Shown: positions 1 to 10,662 of the stretch, one piece after another | Position numbering within the stretch: position 1 is the first letter of the stretch | How the letters are laid out: the number at the start of each line of letters is the position of its first letter | From: Anthopleura xanthogrammica | Lineage: Eukaryota > Cnidaria > Anthozoa > Actiniaria > Actiniidae | Assembly (NCBI GenBank): GCA_964019055.1 | Contig: OZ025206.1 | Location: forward strand, 7,445,617-7,509,616 | Length of the DNA stretch: 64,000 nucleotides | Reading direction: 5' to 3' | Notes under the pieces: generated by a model | Told to the model about the DNA's origin: nothing | The model's input: the letters and a program-made list of their open reading frames with translations, nothing else | The model's database searches: none | Translations under genes and position numbers: made by a program

Positions 1-130
1 GTCCAAAACACTGTTTTGCTGGAAAAAAAAGCTTTTTAGCCCAAAAAACTGAAAAATGGCCATTTTGGCTCTCAAAACCAGGTTTTTCGCTTACGGCGTC
101 ACCTGTTTGCTGAAACCCCCACTTTTTGCT
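1..130. repeat. Partial monomer at the left edge
   Basis: The window opens inside a unit, at the position equivalent to base 330 of the window (GTCCAAAACACTG). This shows that the array continues to the left of the window. No junction with unique DNA is present. Confidence 0.95.
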
Positions 131-209
131 CATGAAAATACCTCTTGAGATAAAAACACGACTTTTTGGCGAAAAAAAATTCGGTTTTGACTGAGTAAAG
201 GTGCTTTTT

Positions 210-236
210 GGTCAAAAAAGCTGTTTTTTGCTGACC
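210..236. other. Imperfect inverted repeat (potential hairpin), once per monomer
   Basis: GGTCA at 210-214 pairs with TGACC at 232-236, and the A-run at 214-219 faces the T-run at 224-229, leaving a GCTG loop and a two-base GC bulge. The element recurs in nearly every unit. Units with one extra T or with GACAAAATT instead of GACCAAATT weaken it. Whether it extrudes in vivo cannot be judged from sequence. Confidence 0.7.
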
Positions 237-354
237 AAATTGGAAATTTGCTGAGAATTTTCTTTTGCTCGAAACACGACGTTTTCACTGCTAAACGCAA
301 GTTTTGGCCGGGAAAAGCACATTTTGGGTGTCCAAAACACTGTTTTGCTGGAAA

Positions 355-366
355 AAAAAGCTTTTT
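355..366. other. 12-bp perfect palindrome AAAAAGCTTTTT (HindIII site), once per monomer
   Basis: Perfect dyad centred between 360 and 361. It contains the only AAGCTT in the unit, so HindIII should release a 329-bp ladder. The site is lost in units near 3092-3420, 47846-48503 and 49491-49819 (ACTTTTT instead of GCTTTTT), and near 24056 and 26358 (GCATTTT). The flanking A-run is the most length-variable tract, from 6 to 11 A. Confidence 0.9.
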
Positions 367-381
367 AGCCCAAAAAACTGA

Positions 382-395
382 AAAATGGCCATTTT
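382..395. other. 14-bp perfect palindrome AAAATGGCCATTTT, once per monomer
   Basis: Perfect dyad centred between 388 and 389, containing the MscI site TGGCCA. It lies 15 bp beyond the HindIII palindrome, so each unit has a dyad cluster at 355-395. It is altered in a few units: GGCCAG near 46798 and 47778, ATAGCC near 37898 and 38556, ATGACC near 19147. Confidence 0.9.
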
Positions 396-3091
396 GGCTC
401 TCAAAACCAGGTTTTTCGCTTACGGCGTCACCTGTTTGCTGAAACCCCCACTTTTTGCTCATGAAAATACCTCTTGAGATAAAAACACGACTTTTTGGCG
501 AAAAAAAATTCGGTTTTGACTGAGTAAAGGTGCTTTTTGGTCAAAAAAGCTGTTTTTTGCTGACCAAATTGGAAATTTGCTGAGAATTTTCTTTTGCTCG
601 AAACACGACGTTTTCACTGCTAAACGCAAGTTTTGGCCGGGAAAAGCACATTTTGGGTGTCCAAAACACTGTTTTGCTGGAAAAAAAAGCTTTTTAGCCC
701 AAAAAACTGAAAAATGGCCATTTTGGGCTCTCAAAACCAGGTTTTTCGCTTACGGCGTCACCTGTTTGCTGAAACCCCCACTTTTTGCTCATGAAAATAC
801 CTCTTGAGATAAAAACACGACTTTTTGGCGAAAAAAAATTCGGTTTTGACTGAGTAAAGGTGCTTTTTGGTCAAAAAAGCTGTTTTTTGCTGACCAAATT
901 GGAAATTTGCTGAGAATTTTCTTTTGCTCGAAACACGACGTTTTCACTGCTAAACGCAAGTTTTGGCCGGGAAAAGCACATTTTGGGTGTCCAAAACACT
1001 GTTTTGCTGGAAAAAAAAGCTTTTTAGCCCAAAAAACTGAAAAATGGCCATTTTGGCTCTCAAAACAAGGTTTTTCGCTTACGGCGTCACCTGTTTGCTG
1101 AAACCCCCACTTTTTGCTCATGAAAATACCTCTTGAGATAAAAACACGACTTTTTGGCGAAAAAAAATTCGGTTTTGACTGAGTAAAGGTGCTTTTTGGT
1201 CAAAAAAGCTGTTTTTTGCTGACCAAATTGGAAATTTGTTGAGAATTTTCTTTTGCTCGAAACACGACGTTTTCACTGCTAAACGCAAGTTTTGGCCGGG
1301 AAAAGCACATTTTGGGTGTCCAAAACACTGTTTTGCTGGGAAAAAAAGCTTTTTAGCCCAAAAAACTGAAAAATGGCCATTTTGGCTCTCAAAACCAGGT
1401 TTTTCGCTTACGGCGTCACCTGTTTGCTGAAACCCCCACTTTTTGCTCATGAAAATACCTCTTGAGATAAAAACACGACTTTTTGGCGAAAAAAAATTCG
1501 GTTTTGACTGAGTAAAGGTGCTTTTTGGTCAAAAAAGCTGTTTTTTGCTGATCAAATTGGAAATTTGCTGAGAATTTTCTTTTGCTCGAAACACGACGTT
1601 TTCACTGCTAAACGCAAGTTTTGGCCGGGAAAAGCACATTTTGGGTGTCCAAAACACTGTTTTGCTGGAAAAAAAAGCTTTTTAGCCCAAAAAACTGAAA
1701 AATGGCCATTTTGGCTCTCAAAACCAGGTTTTTCGCTTACGGCGTCACCTGTTTGCTGAAACCCCCACTTTTTGCTCATGAAAATACCTCTTGATATAAA
1801 AACACGACTTTTTGGCGAAAAAAATTCGGTTTTGACTGAGTAAAGGTGCTTTTTGGTCAAAAAAGCTGTTTTTTGCTGACCAAATTGGAAATTTGCTGAG
1901 AATTTTCTTTTGCTCGAAACACGACGTTTTCACTGCTAAACGCAAGTTTTGGCCGGGAAAAAAACATTTTGGGTGTCCAAAACACTGTTTTGCTGGAAAA
2001 AAAAGCTTTTTAGCCCAAAATACTGAAAAATGGCCATTTTGGCTCTCAAAACCAGGTTTTTCGCTTACGGCGTCACCTGTTTGCTGAAACCCCCACTTTT
2101 TGCTCATGAAAATACCTCTTGAGATAAAAACACGACTTTTTGGCGAAAAAAAATTCGGTTTTGACTGAGTAAAGGTGCTTTTTGGTCAAAAAAGCTGTTT
2201 TTTGCTGACCAAATTGGAAATTTGCTGAGAATTTTCTTTTGCTCGAAACACGACGTTTTCACTGCTAAACGCAAGTTTTGGCCGGGAAAAGCACATTTTG
2301 GGTGTCCAAAACACTGTTTTGCTGGGAAAAAAAGCTTTTTAGCCCAAAAAACTGAAAAATGGCCATTTTGGCTCTCAAAACCAGGTTTTTCGCTTACGGC
2401 GTCACCTGTTTGCTGAAACCCCCACTTTTTGCTCATGAAAATACCTCTTGAGATAAAAACACGACTTTTTGGCGAAAAAAAATTCGGTTTTGACTGAGTA
2501 AAGGTGCTTTTTGTTCAAAAAAGCTGTTTTTTGCTGACCAAATTGGAAATTTGCTGAGAATTTTCTTTTGCTCGAAACACGACGTTTTCACTGCTAAACG
2601 CAAGTTTTGGCCGGGAAAAGCACATTTTGGGTGTCCAAAACACTGTTTTGCTGGAACAAAAAGCTTTTTTGCCCAAAAAACTGAAAAATGGCCATTTTGG
2701 CTCTCAAAACCAGGTTTTTCGCTTACGGCGTCACCTGTTTGCTGAAACCCCTACTTTTTGCTCATGAAAATACCTCTTGAGATAAAAACACGACTTTTTG
2801 GCGAAAAAAAATTCGGTTTTGACTGAGTAAAGGTGCTTTTTGGTCAAAAAAGCTGTTTTTTGCTGACCAAATTGGAAATTTGCTGAGAATTTTCTTTTGC
2901 TCGAAACACGACGTTTTCACTGCTAAACGCAAGTTTTGGCCGGGAAAAGCACATTTTGGGTGTCCAAAACACTGTTTTGCTGGAAAAAAAAGCTTTTTAG
3001 CCCAAAAAACTGAAAAATGGCCATTTTGGCTCTCAAAACCAGGTTTTTCGCTTACGGCGTCACCTGTTTGCTGAAACCCCCACTTTTTGCT

Positions 3092-3420
3092 CATGAAAAT
3101 ACCTCTTGAAATAAAAACACGACTTTTTGGCGAAAAAAAATTCGGTTTTGACTGAGTAAAGGTGCTTTTTGGTCAAAAAAGCTGTTTTTTGCTGACCAAA
3201 TTGGAAATTTGCTGAGAATTTTCTTTTGCTCGAAACACGACGTTTTCACTGCTAAACGCAAGTTTTGGCCGGGAAAAGTACATTTTGGGTGTCCAAAACA
3301 CTGTTTTGCTGGGAAAAAAAACTTTTTAGCCCAAAAAACTGAAAAATGGCCATTTTGGCTCTCAAAACCAGGTTTTTCGCTTACAGCGTCACCTGTTTGC
3401 TAAAACCCCCACTTTTTGCT
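3092..3420. repeat. Variant monomer with AAGTACATTTT and lost HindIII site
   Basis: Carries AAGTACATT for AAGCACATT and CTGGGAAAAAAAACTTTT for the usual CTGGAAAAAAAAGCTTTT, plus TACAGCG and TGCTAAAACCC changes of its own. The first two changes recur together in units starting at 47846, 48175 and 49491, about 45 kb away, so this is a shared haplotype rather than independent mutation. Confidence 0.85.
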
Positions 3421-6400
3421 CATGAAAATACCTCTTGAGATAAAAACACGACTTTTTGGCGAAAAAAAATTCGGTTTTGACTGAGTAAAGGTGCTTTTTG
3501 GTCAAAAAAGCTGTTTTTTGCTGACCAAATTGGAAATTTGCTGAGAATTTTCTTTTGCTCGAAACACGACGTTTTCACTGCTAAACGCAAGTTTTGGCCG
3601 GGAAAAGCACATTTTGGGTGTCCAAAACACTGTTTTGCTGGAAAAAAAAGCTTTTTAGCCCAAAAAACTGAAAAATGGCCATTTTGGCTCTCAAAACCAG
3701 GTTTTTCGCTTACGGCGTCACCTGTTTGCTGAAACCCCCACTTTTTGCTCATGAAAATACCTCTTGAGATAAAAACACGACTTTTTGGCGAAAAAAAATT
3801 CGGTTTTGACTGAGTAAAGGTGCTTTTTGGTCAAAAAAGCTGTTTTTTGCTGACCAAATTGGAAATTTGCTGAGAATTTTCTTTTGCTCGAAACACGACG
3901 TTTTCACTGCTAAACGCAAGTTTTGGCCGGGAAAAGCACATTTTGGGTGTCCAAAACACTGTTTTGCTGGAAAAAAAAGCTTTTTAGCCCAAAAAAATGA
4001 AAAATGGCCATTTTGGCTCTCAAAACAAGGTTTTTCCCTTACGGCGTCACCTGTTTGCTGAAACCCCCACTTTTTGCTCATGAAAATACCTCTTGAGATA
4101 AAAACACGACTTTTTGGCGAAAAAAAATTCGGTTTTGACTGAGTAAAGGTGCTTTTTGGTCAAAAAAGCTGTTTTTTGCTGACCAAATTGGAAATTTGCT
4201 GAGAATTTTCTTTTGCTCGAAACACGACGTTTTCACTGCTAAACGCAAGTTTTGGCCGGGAAAAGCACATTTTGGGTGTCCAAAACACTGTTTTGCTGGA
4301 AAAAAAAGCTTTTTAGCCCAAAAAACTGAAAAATGGCCATTTTGGCTCTCAAAACCAGGTTTTTCGCTTACGGCGTCACCTGTTTGCTGAAACCCCCACT
4401 TTTTGCTCATGAAAATACCTCTTGAGATAAAAACACGACTTTTTGGCGAAAAAAAATTCGGTTTTGACTGAGTAAAGGTGCTTTTTGGTCAAAAAAGCTG
4501 TTTTTTGCTGACCAAATTGGAAATTTGCTGAGAATTTTCTTTTGCTCGAAACACGACGTTTTCACTGCTAAACGCAAGTTTTGGCCGGGAAAAGCACATT
4601 TTGGGTGTCCAAAACACTGTTTTGCTGGAAAAAAAAGCTTTTTAGCCCAAAAAACTGAAAAATGGCCATTTTGGCTCTCAAAAGCAGGTTTTTCGCTTAC
4701 GGCGTCACCTGTTTGCTGAAACCCCCACTTTTTGCTCATGAAAATACCTCTTGAGATAAAAACACGACTTTTTGGCGAAAAAAAATTCGGTTTTGACTGA
4801 GTAAAGGTGCTTTTTGGTCAAAAAAGCTGTTTTTTGCTGACAAAATTGGAAATTTGCTGACAATTTTCTTTTGCTCGAAACACGACGTTTTCACTGCTAA
4901 ACGCAAGTTTTGGCCGGGAAAAGCACATTTTGGGTGTCCAAAACACTGTTTTGCTGGAAAAAAAAAGCTTTTTAGCCCAAAAAACTGAAAAATGGCCATT
5001 TTGGCTCTCAAAACCAGGTTTTTCGCTTACGGCGTCACCTGTTTGCTGAAACCCCCACTTTTTGCTCATGAAAATACCTCTTGAGATAAAAACACGACTT
5101 TTTGGCGAAAAAAAATTCGGTTTTGACTGAGTGAAGGTGCTTTTTGGTCAAAAAAGCTGTTTTTTTGCTGACCAAATTGGAAATTTGCTGAGAATTTTCT
5201 TTTACTCGAAACACGACGTTTTCACTGCTAAACGCAAGTTTTGGCCGGGAAAAGCACATTTTGGGTGTCCAAAACACTGTTTTGCTGGAAAAAAAAGCTT
5301 TTTAGCCCAAAAAACTGAAAAATGGCCATTTTGGCTCTCAAAACCAGGTTTTTCGCTTACGGCGTCACCTGTTTGCTGAAACCCCCACTTTTTGCTCATG
5401 AAAATACCTCTTGAGATAAAAACACGACTTTTTGGCGAAAAAAAATTCGGTTTTGACTGAGTAAAGGTGCTTTTTGGTCAAAAAAGCTGTTTTTTGCTGA
5501 CCAAATTGGAAATTTGCTGAGAATTTTCTTTTGCTCGAAACACGACGTTTTCACTGCTACACGCAAGTTTTGGCCGGAAAAAGCACATTTTGGGTGTCGA
5601 AAACACTGTTTTGCTGGAAAAAAAAGCTTTTTAGCCCAAAAAACTGAAAAATGGCCATTTTGGCTCTCAAAACCAGGTTTTTCGCTTACGGCGTCACCTG
5701 TTTGCTGAAACCCCCACTTTTTGCTCATGAAAATACCTCTTGAGATAAAAACACGACTTTTTGGCGAAAAAAAATTCGGTTTTGACTGAGTAAAGGTGCT
5801 TTTTGGTCAAAAAAGCTGTTTTTTGCTGACCAAATTGGAAATTTGCTGAGAATTTTCTTTTGCTCGAAACACGACGTTTTCACTGCTAAACGCAAGTTTT
5901 GGCCGGGAAAAGCACATTTTGGGTGTCCAAAACACTGTTTTGCTGGAAAAAAAAGCTTTTTAGCCCAAAAAACTGAAAAATGGCCATTTTGGCTCTCAAA
6001 ACCAGGTTTTTCGCTTACGGCGTCACCTGTTTGCTGAAACCCCCACTTTTTGCTCATGAAAATACCTCTTGAGATAAAAACACGACTTTTTGGCGAAAAA
6101 AAATTCGGTTTTGACTGAGTAAAGGTGCTTTTTGGTCAAAAAAGCTGTTTTTTGCTGACCAAATTGGAAATTTGCTGAGAATTTTCTTTTGCTCGAAACA
6201 CGACGTTTTCACTGCTAAACGCAAGTTTTGGCCGGGAAAAGCACATTTTGGGTGTCCAAAACACTGTTTTGCTGGAAAAAAAAAAAGCTTTTTAGCCCAA
6301 AAAACTGAAAAATGGCCATTTTGGCTCTCAAAACCAGGTTTTTCGCTTACGGCGTCACCTGTTTGCTGAAACCCCCACTTTTTGCTCATGAAAATACCTC

Positions 6401-9400
6401 TTGAGATAAAAACACGACTTTTTGGCGAAAAAAAATTCGGTTTTGACTGAGTAAAGGTGCTTTTTGGTCAAAAAAGCTGTTTTTTGCTGACCAAATTGGA
6501 AATTTGCTGAGAATTTTCTTTTGCTCGAAACACGACGTTTTCACTGCTAAACGCAAGTGTTGGCCGGGAAAAGCACATTTTGGGTGTCCAAAACACTGTT
6601 TTGCTGGAAAAAAAAGCTTTTTAGCCCAAAAAACTGAAAAATGGCCATTTTGGCTCTCAAAACCAGGTTTTTCGCTTACGGCGTCACCTGTTTGCTGAAA
6701 CCCCCACTTTTTGCTCATGAAAATACCTCTTGAAATAAAAACACGACTTTTTGGCGAAAAAAAATTCGGTTTTGACTGAGTAAAGGTGCTTTTTGGTCAA
6801 AAAAGCTGTTTTTTGCTGACCAAATTGGAAATTTGCTGAGAATTTTCTTTTGCTCGAAACACGACGTTTTCACTGCTAAACGCAAGTTTTGGCCGGGAAA
6901 AGCACATTTTGGGTGTCCAAAACACTGTTTTGCTGGAAAAAAAAGCTTTTTAGCCCAAAAAACTGAAAAATGGCCATTTTGGCTCTCAAAACCAGGTTTT
7001 TCGCTTACGGCGTCACCTGTTTGCTGAAACCCCCACTTTTTGCTCATGAAAATACCTCTTGAGATAAAAACACGACTTTTTGGCGAAAAAAAATTCGGTT
7101 TTGACTGAGTAAAGGTGCTTTTTGGTCAAAAAAGCTGTTTTTTGCTGACCAAATTGGAAATTTGCTGAGAATTTTCTTTTGCTCGAAACACGACGTTTTC
7201 ACTGCTAAACGCAAGTGTTGGCCGGGAAAAGCACATTTTGGGTGTCCAAAACACTGTTTTGCTGGAAAAAAAAGCTTTTTAGCCCAAAAAACTGAAAAAT
7301 GGCCATTTTGGCTCTCAAAACCAGGTTTTTCGCTTACGGCGTCACCTGTTTCCTGAAACCCCCACTTTTTGCTCATGAAAATACCTCTTGAGATAAAAAC
7401 ACGACTTTTTGGCGAAAAAAAATTCGGTTTTGACTGAGTAAAGGTGCTTTTTGGTCAAAAAAGCTGTTTTTTGCTGACCAAATTGGAAATTTGCTGAGAA
7501 TTTTCTTTTGCTCGAAACACGACGTTTTCACTGCTAAACGCAAGTTTTGGCCGGGAAAAGCACATTTTGGGTGTCCAAAACACTGTTTTGCTGGAAAAAA
7601 AAGCTTTTTAGCCCAAAAAACTGAAAAATGGCCATTTTGGCTCTCAAAACCAGGTTTTTCGCTTACGGCGTCACCTGTTTGCTGAAACCCCCACTTTTTG
7701 CTCATGAAAATACCTCTTGAGATAAAAACACGACTTTTTGGCGAAAAAAAATTCGGTTTTGACTGAGTAAAGGTGCTTTTTGGTCAAAAAAGCTGTTTTT
7801 TGCTGACCAAATTGGAAATTTGCTGAGAATTTTCTTTTGCTCGAAACACGACGTTTTCACTGCTAAACGCAAGTTTTGGCCGGGAAAAGCACATTTTGGG
7901 TGTCCAAAACACTGTTTTGCTGGAAAAAAAAGCTTTTTAGCCCAAAAAACTGAAAAATGGCCATTTTGGCTCTCAAAACCAGGTTTTTCGCTTACGGCGT
8001 CACCTGTTTGCTGAAACCCCCACTTTTTGCTCATGAAAATACCTCTTGAGATAAAAACACGACTTTTTGGCGAAAAAAAATTCGGTTTTGACTGAGTAAA
8101 GGTGCTTTTTGGTCAAAAAAGCTGTTTTTTGCTGACCAAATTGGAAATTTGCTGAGAATTTTCTTTTGCTCGAAACACGACGTTTTCACTGCTAAACGCA
8201 AGTTTTGGCCGGGAAAAGCACATTTTGGGTGTCCAAAACACTGTTTTGCTGGAAAAAAAAGCTTTTTAGCCCAAAAAACTGAAAAATGGCCATTTTGGCT
8301 CTCAAAACCAGGTTTTTCGCTTACGGCGTCACCTGTTTGCTGAAACCCCCACTTTTTGCTCATGAAAATACCTCTTGAGATAAAAACACGACTTTTTGGC
8401 GAAAAAAAATTCGGTTTTGACTGAGTAAAGGTGCTTTTTGGTCAAAAAAGCTGTTTTTTGCTGACCAAATTGGAAATTTGCTGAGAATTTTCTTTTGCTC
8501 GAAACACGACGTTTTCACTGCTAAACGCAAGTTTTGGCCGGGAAAAGCACATTTTGGGTGTCCAAAACACTGTTTTGCTGGAAAAAAAAGCTTTTTAGCC
8601 CAAAAAACTGAAAAATGGCCATTTTGGCTCTCAAAACCAGGTTTTTCGCTTACGGCGTCACCTGTTTGCTGAAACCCCCACTTTTTGCTCATGAAAATAC
8701 CTCTTGAGATAAAAACACGACTTTTTGGCGAAAAAAAATTCGGTTTTGACTGAGTAAAGGTGCTTTTTGGTCAAAAAAGCTGTTTTTTGCTGACCAAATT
8801 GGAAATTTGCTGAGAATTTTCTTTTGCTCGAAACACGACGTTTTCACTGCTAAACGCAAGTTTTGGCCGGGAAAAGCACATTTTGGGTGTCCAAAACACT
8901 GTTTTGCTGGAAAAAAAAGCTTTTTAGCCCAAAAAACTGAAAAATGGCCATTTTGGCTCTCAAAACCAGGTTTTTCGCTTACGGCGTCACCTGTTTGCTG
9001 AAACCCCCACTTTTTGCTCATGAAAATACCTCTTGAGATAAAAACACGACTTTTTGGCGAAAAAAAAATCGGTTTTGACTGAGTAAAGGTGCTTTTTGGT
9101 CAAAAAAGCTGTTTTTTGCTGACCAAATTGGAAATTTGCTGAGAATTTTCTTTTGCTCGAAACACGACGTTTTCACTGCTAAACGCAAGTTTTGGCCGGG
9201 AAAAGCACATTTTGGGTGTCCAAAACACTGTTTTGCTGGAAAAAAAGCTTTTTAGCCTAAAAAACTGAAAAATGGCCATTTTGGCTCTCAAAACCAGGTT
9301 TTTCGCTTACGGCGTCACCTGTTTGCTGAAACCCCCACTTTTTGCTCATGAAAATACCTCTTGAGATAAAAACACGACTTTTTGGCGAAAAAAAATTCGG

Positions 9401-10004
9401 TTTTGACTGAGTAAAGGTGCTTTTTGGTCAAAAAAGCTGTTTTTTGCTGACCAAATTGGAAATTTGCTGAGAATTTTCTTTTGCTCGAAACACGACGTTT
9501 TCACTGCTAAACGCAAGTTTTGGCCGGGAAAAGCACATTTTGGGTGTCCAAAACACTGTTTTGCTGGAAAAAAAAGCTTTTTAGCCCAAAAAACTGAAAA
9601 ATGGCCATTTTGGCTCTCAAAACCAGGTTTTTCGCTTACGGCGTCACCTGTTTGCTGAAACCCCCACTTTTTGCTCATGAAAATACCTCTTGAGATAAAA
9701 ACACGACTTTTTGGCGAAAAAAAATTCGGTTTTGACTGAGTAAAGGTGCTTTTTGGTCAAAAAAGCTGTTTTTTGCTGACCAAATTGGAAATTTGCTGAG
9801 AATTTTCTTTTGCTCGAAACACGACGTTTTCACTGCTAAACGCAAGTTTTGGCCGGGAAAAGCACATTTTGGGTGTCCAAAACACTGTTTTGCTGGAAAA
9901 AAAAGCTTTTTAGCCCAAAAAACTGAAAAATGGCCATTTTGGCTCTCAAAACCAGGTTTTTCGCTTACGGCGTCACCTGTTTGCTGAAACCCCCACTTTT
10001 TGCT

Positions 10005-10662
10005 CATGAAAATACCTCTTGAGATAAAAACACGACTTTTTGGCGAAAAAAAATTCGGTTTTCACTGAGTAAAGGTGCTTTTTGGTCAAAAAAGCTGTTT
10101 TTTGCTGACCAAATTGGAAATTTGCTGAGAATTTTCTTTTGCTCGAAACACGACGTTTTCACTGCTAAACGCAAGTTTTGGCCGGGAAAAGCACATTTTG
10201 GGTGTCCAAAACACTGTTTTGCTGGAAAAAAAAGCTTTTTAGCCCAAAAAACTGAAAAATGGCCATTTTGGCTCTCAAAACCAGGTTTTTCGCTTACGGC
10301 GTCACCTGTTTGCTGAAACCCCCACTTTTTGCTCATGAAAATACCTCTTGAGATAAAAACACGACTTTTTGGCGAAAAAAAATTCGGTTTTCACTGAGTA
10401 AAGGTGCTTTTTGGTCAAAAAAGCTGTTTTTTGCTGACCAAATTGGAAATTTGCTGAGAATTTTCTTTTGCTCGAAACACGACGTTTTCACTGCTAAACG
10501 CAAGTTTTGGCCGGGAAAAGCACATTTTGGGTGTCCAAAACACTGTTTTGCTGGAAAAAAAAGCTTTTTAGCCCAAAAAACTGAAAAATGGCCATTTTGG
10601 CTCTCAAAACCAGGTTTTTCGCTTACGGCGTCACCTGTTTGCTGAAACCCCCACTTTTTGCT
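10005..10662. repeat. Twin monomers with TTTTCACTGAG
   Basis: Two neighbouring 329-bp units both carry a G-to-C change (TTTTCACTGAG for TTTTGACTGAG), at about 10063 and 10392. The same change is seen again in units starting at 15931 and 50807. The adjacent pair points to a recent one-unit duplication. Confidence 0.8.

Larger units (their letters stand above)
123..451. repeat. Internal ~20-bp sub-repeats (alternating T-run/A-run blocks)
   Basis: Measured from T-run start to T-run start, the unit divides into blocks of 40, 22, 20, 19, 23, 11, 24, 20, 20, 21, 19, 30, 20, 23 and 17 bp. The 40-bp block (123-162) looks like two fused steps that lost a T-run. The 30-bp block (362-391) carries an extra A-run. 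Similar words follow the T-runs: TTTGCT occurs six times (227, 247, 264, 344, 435, 454) and TTTTGG five times (164, 206, 302, 322, 392). Longer echoes are AAACACGAC at 154-162 and 272-280. Inference: the 329-bp unit grew from a short AT-tract repeat of about 20 bp that has since diverged. Chance low complexity is the alternative, but the regular spacing argues against it. Confidence 0.75.
131..459. repeat. Representative complete monomer (329 bp)
   Basis: This unit matches the majority sequence at every diagnostic site I compared and can serve as the reference. It contains 128 G+C of 329 (38.9%), 64 C and 64 G. CpG occurs 11 times, close to the roughly 12.4 expected from base composition. T-runs of three or more begin at 163, 185, 205, 224, 247, 258, 263, 282, 302, 322, 343, 362, 392, 412, 435 and 452. 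A-runs lie roughly midway between them. The two longest A-runs, eight bases each, are at 172-179 and 352-359. One HindIII site (AAGCTT) lies at 358-363 and one MscI site (TGGCCA) at 386-391. The only stretch longer than 15 bp without an A- or T-run is the GC-richer segment 417-434. No protein or RNA function is assigned. Confidence 0.95.

Noticed and set aside
351..366. Intrinsic bacterial terminator (A-run, GC, T-run)
   Set aside because: The stem of AAAAAGCTTTTT is almost all A-T and has no GC-rich arm; it repeats in every unit without a gene in front of it.
411..427. CENP-B box
   Set aside because: TTCGCTTACGGCG only partly resembles the 17-bp pattern; the A position is shifted by one and the CGGG end is missing. 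GGCCGGGA at 306-313 has CGGG but no TTCG at the right distance.
248..442. 64-codon plus-strand frame in each monomer
   Set aside because: It lies opposite the minus-strand frame, begins at a TTG rather than ATG, and has no recognisable domain. It is explained by the lack of stops in the repeat.
130..462. 110-codon minus-strand frame recurring in most monomers as a real gene family
   Set aside because: It spans precisely one satellite unit plus four bases, is low-complexity, is broken by indels in many units, and many unit variants change its amino acids. No promoter or ribosome-binding context separates it from the repeat.
6270..6290. A11 tract as a functional element
   Set aside because: Best explained by slippage or homopolymer read error in the most length-variable tract of the unit.
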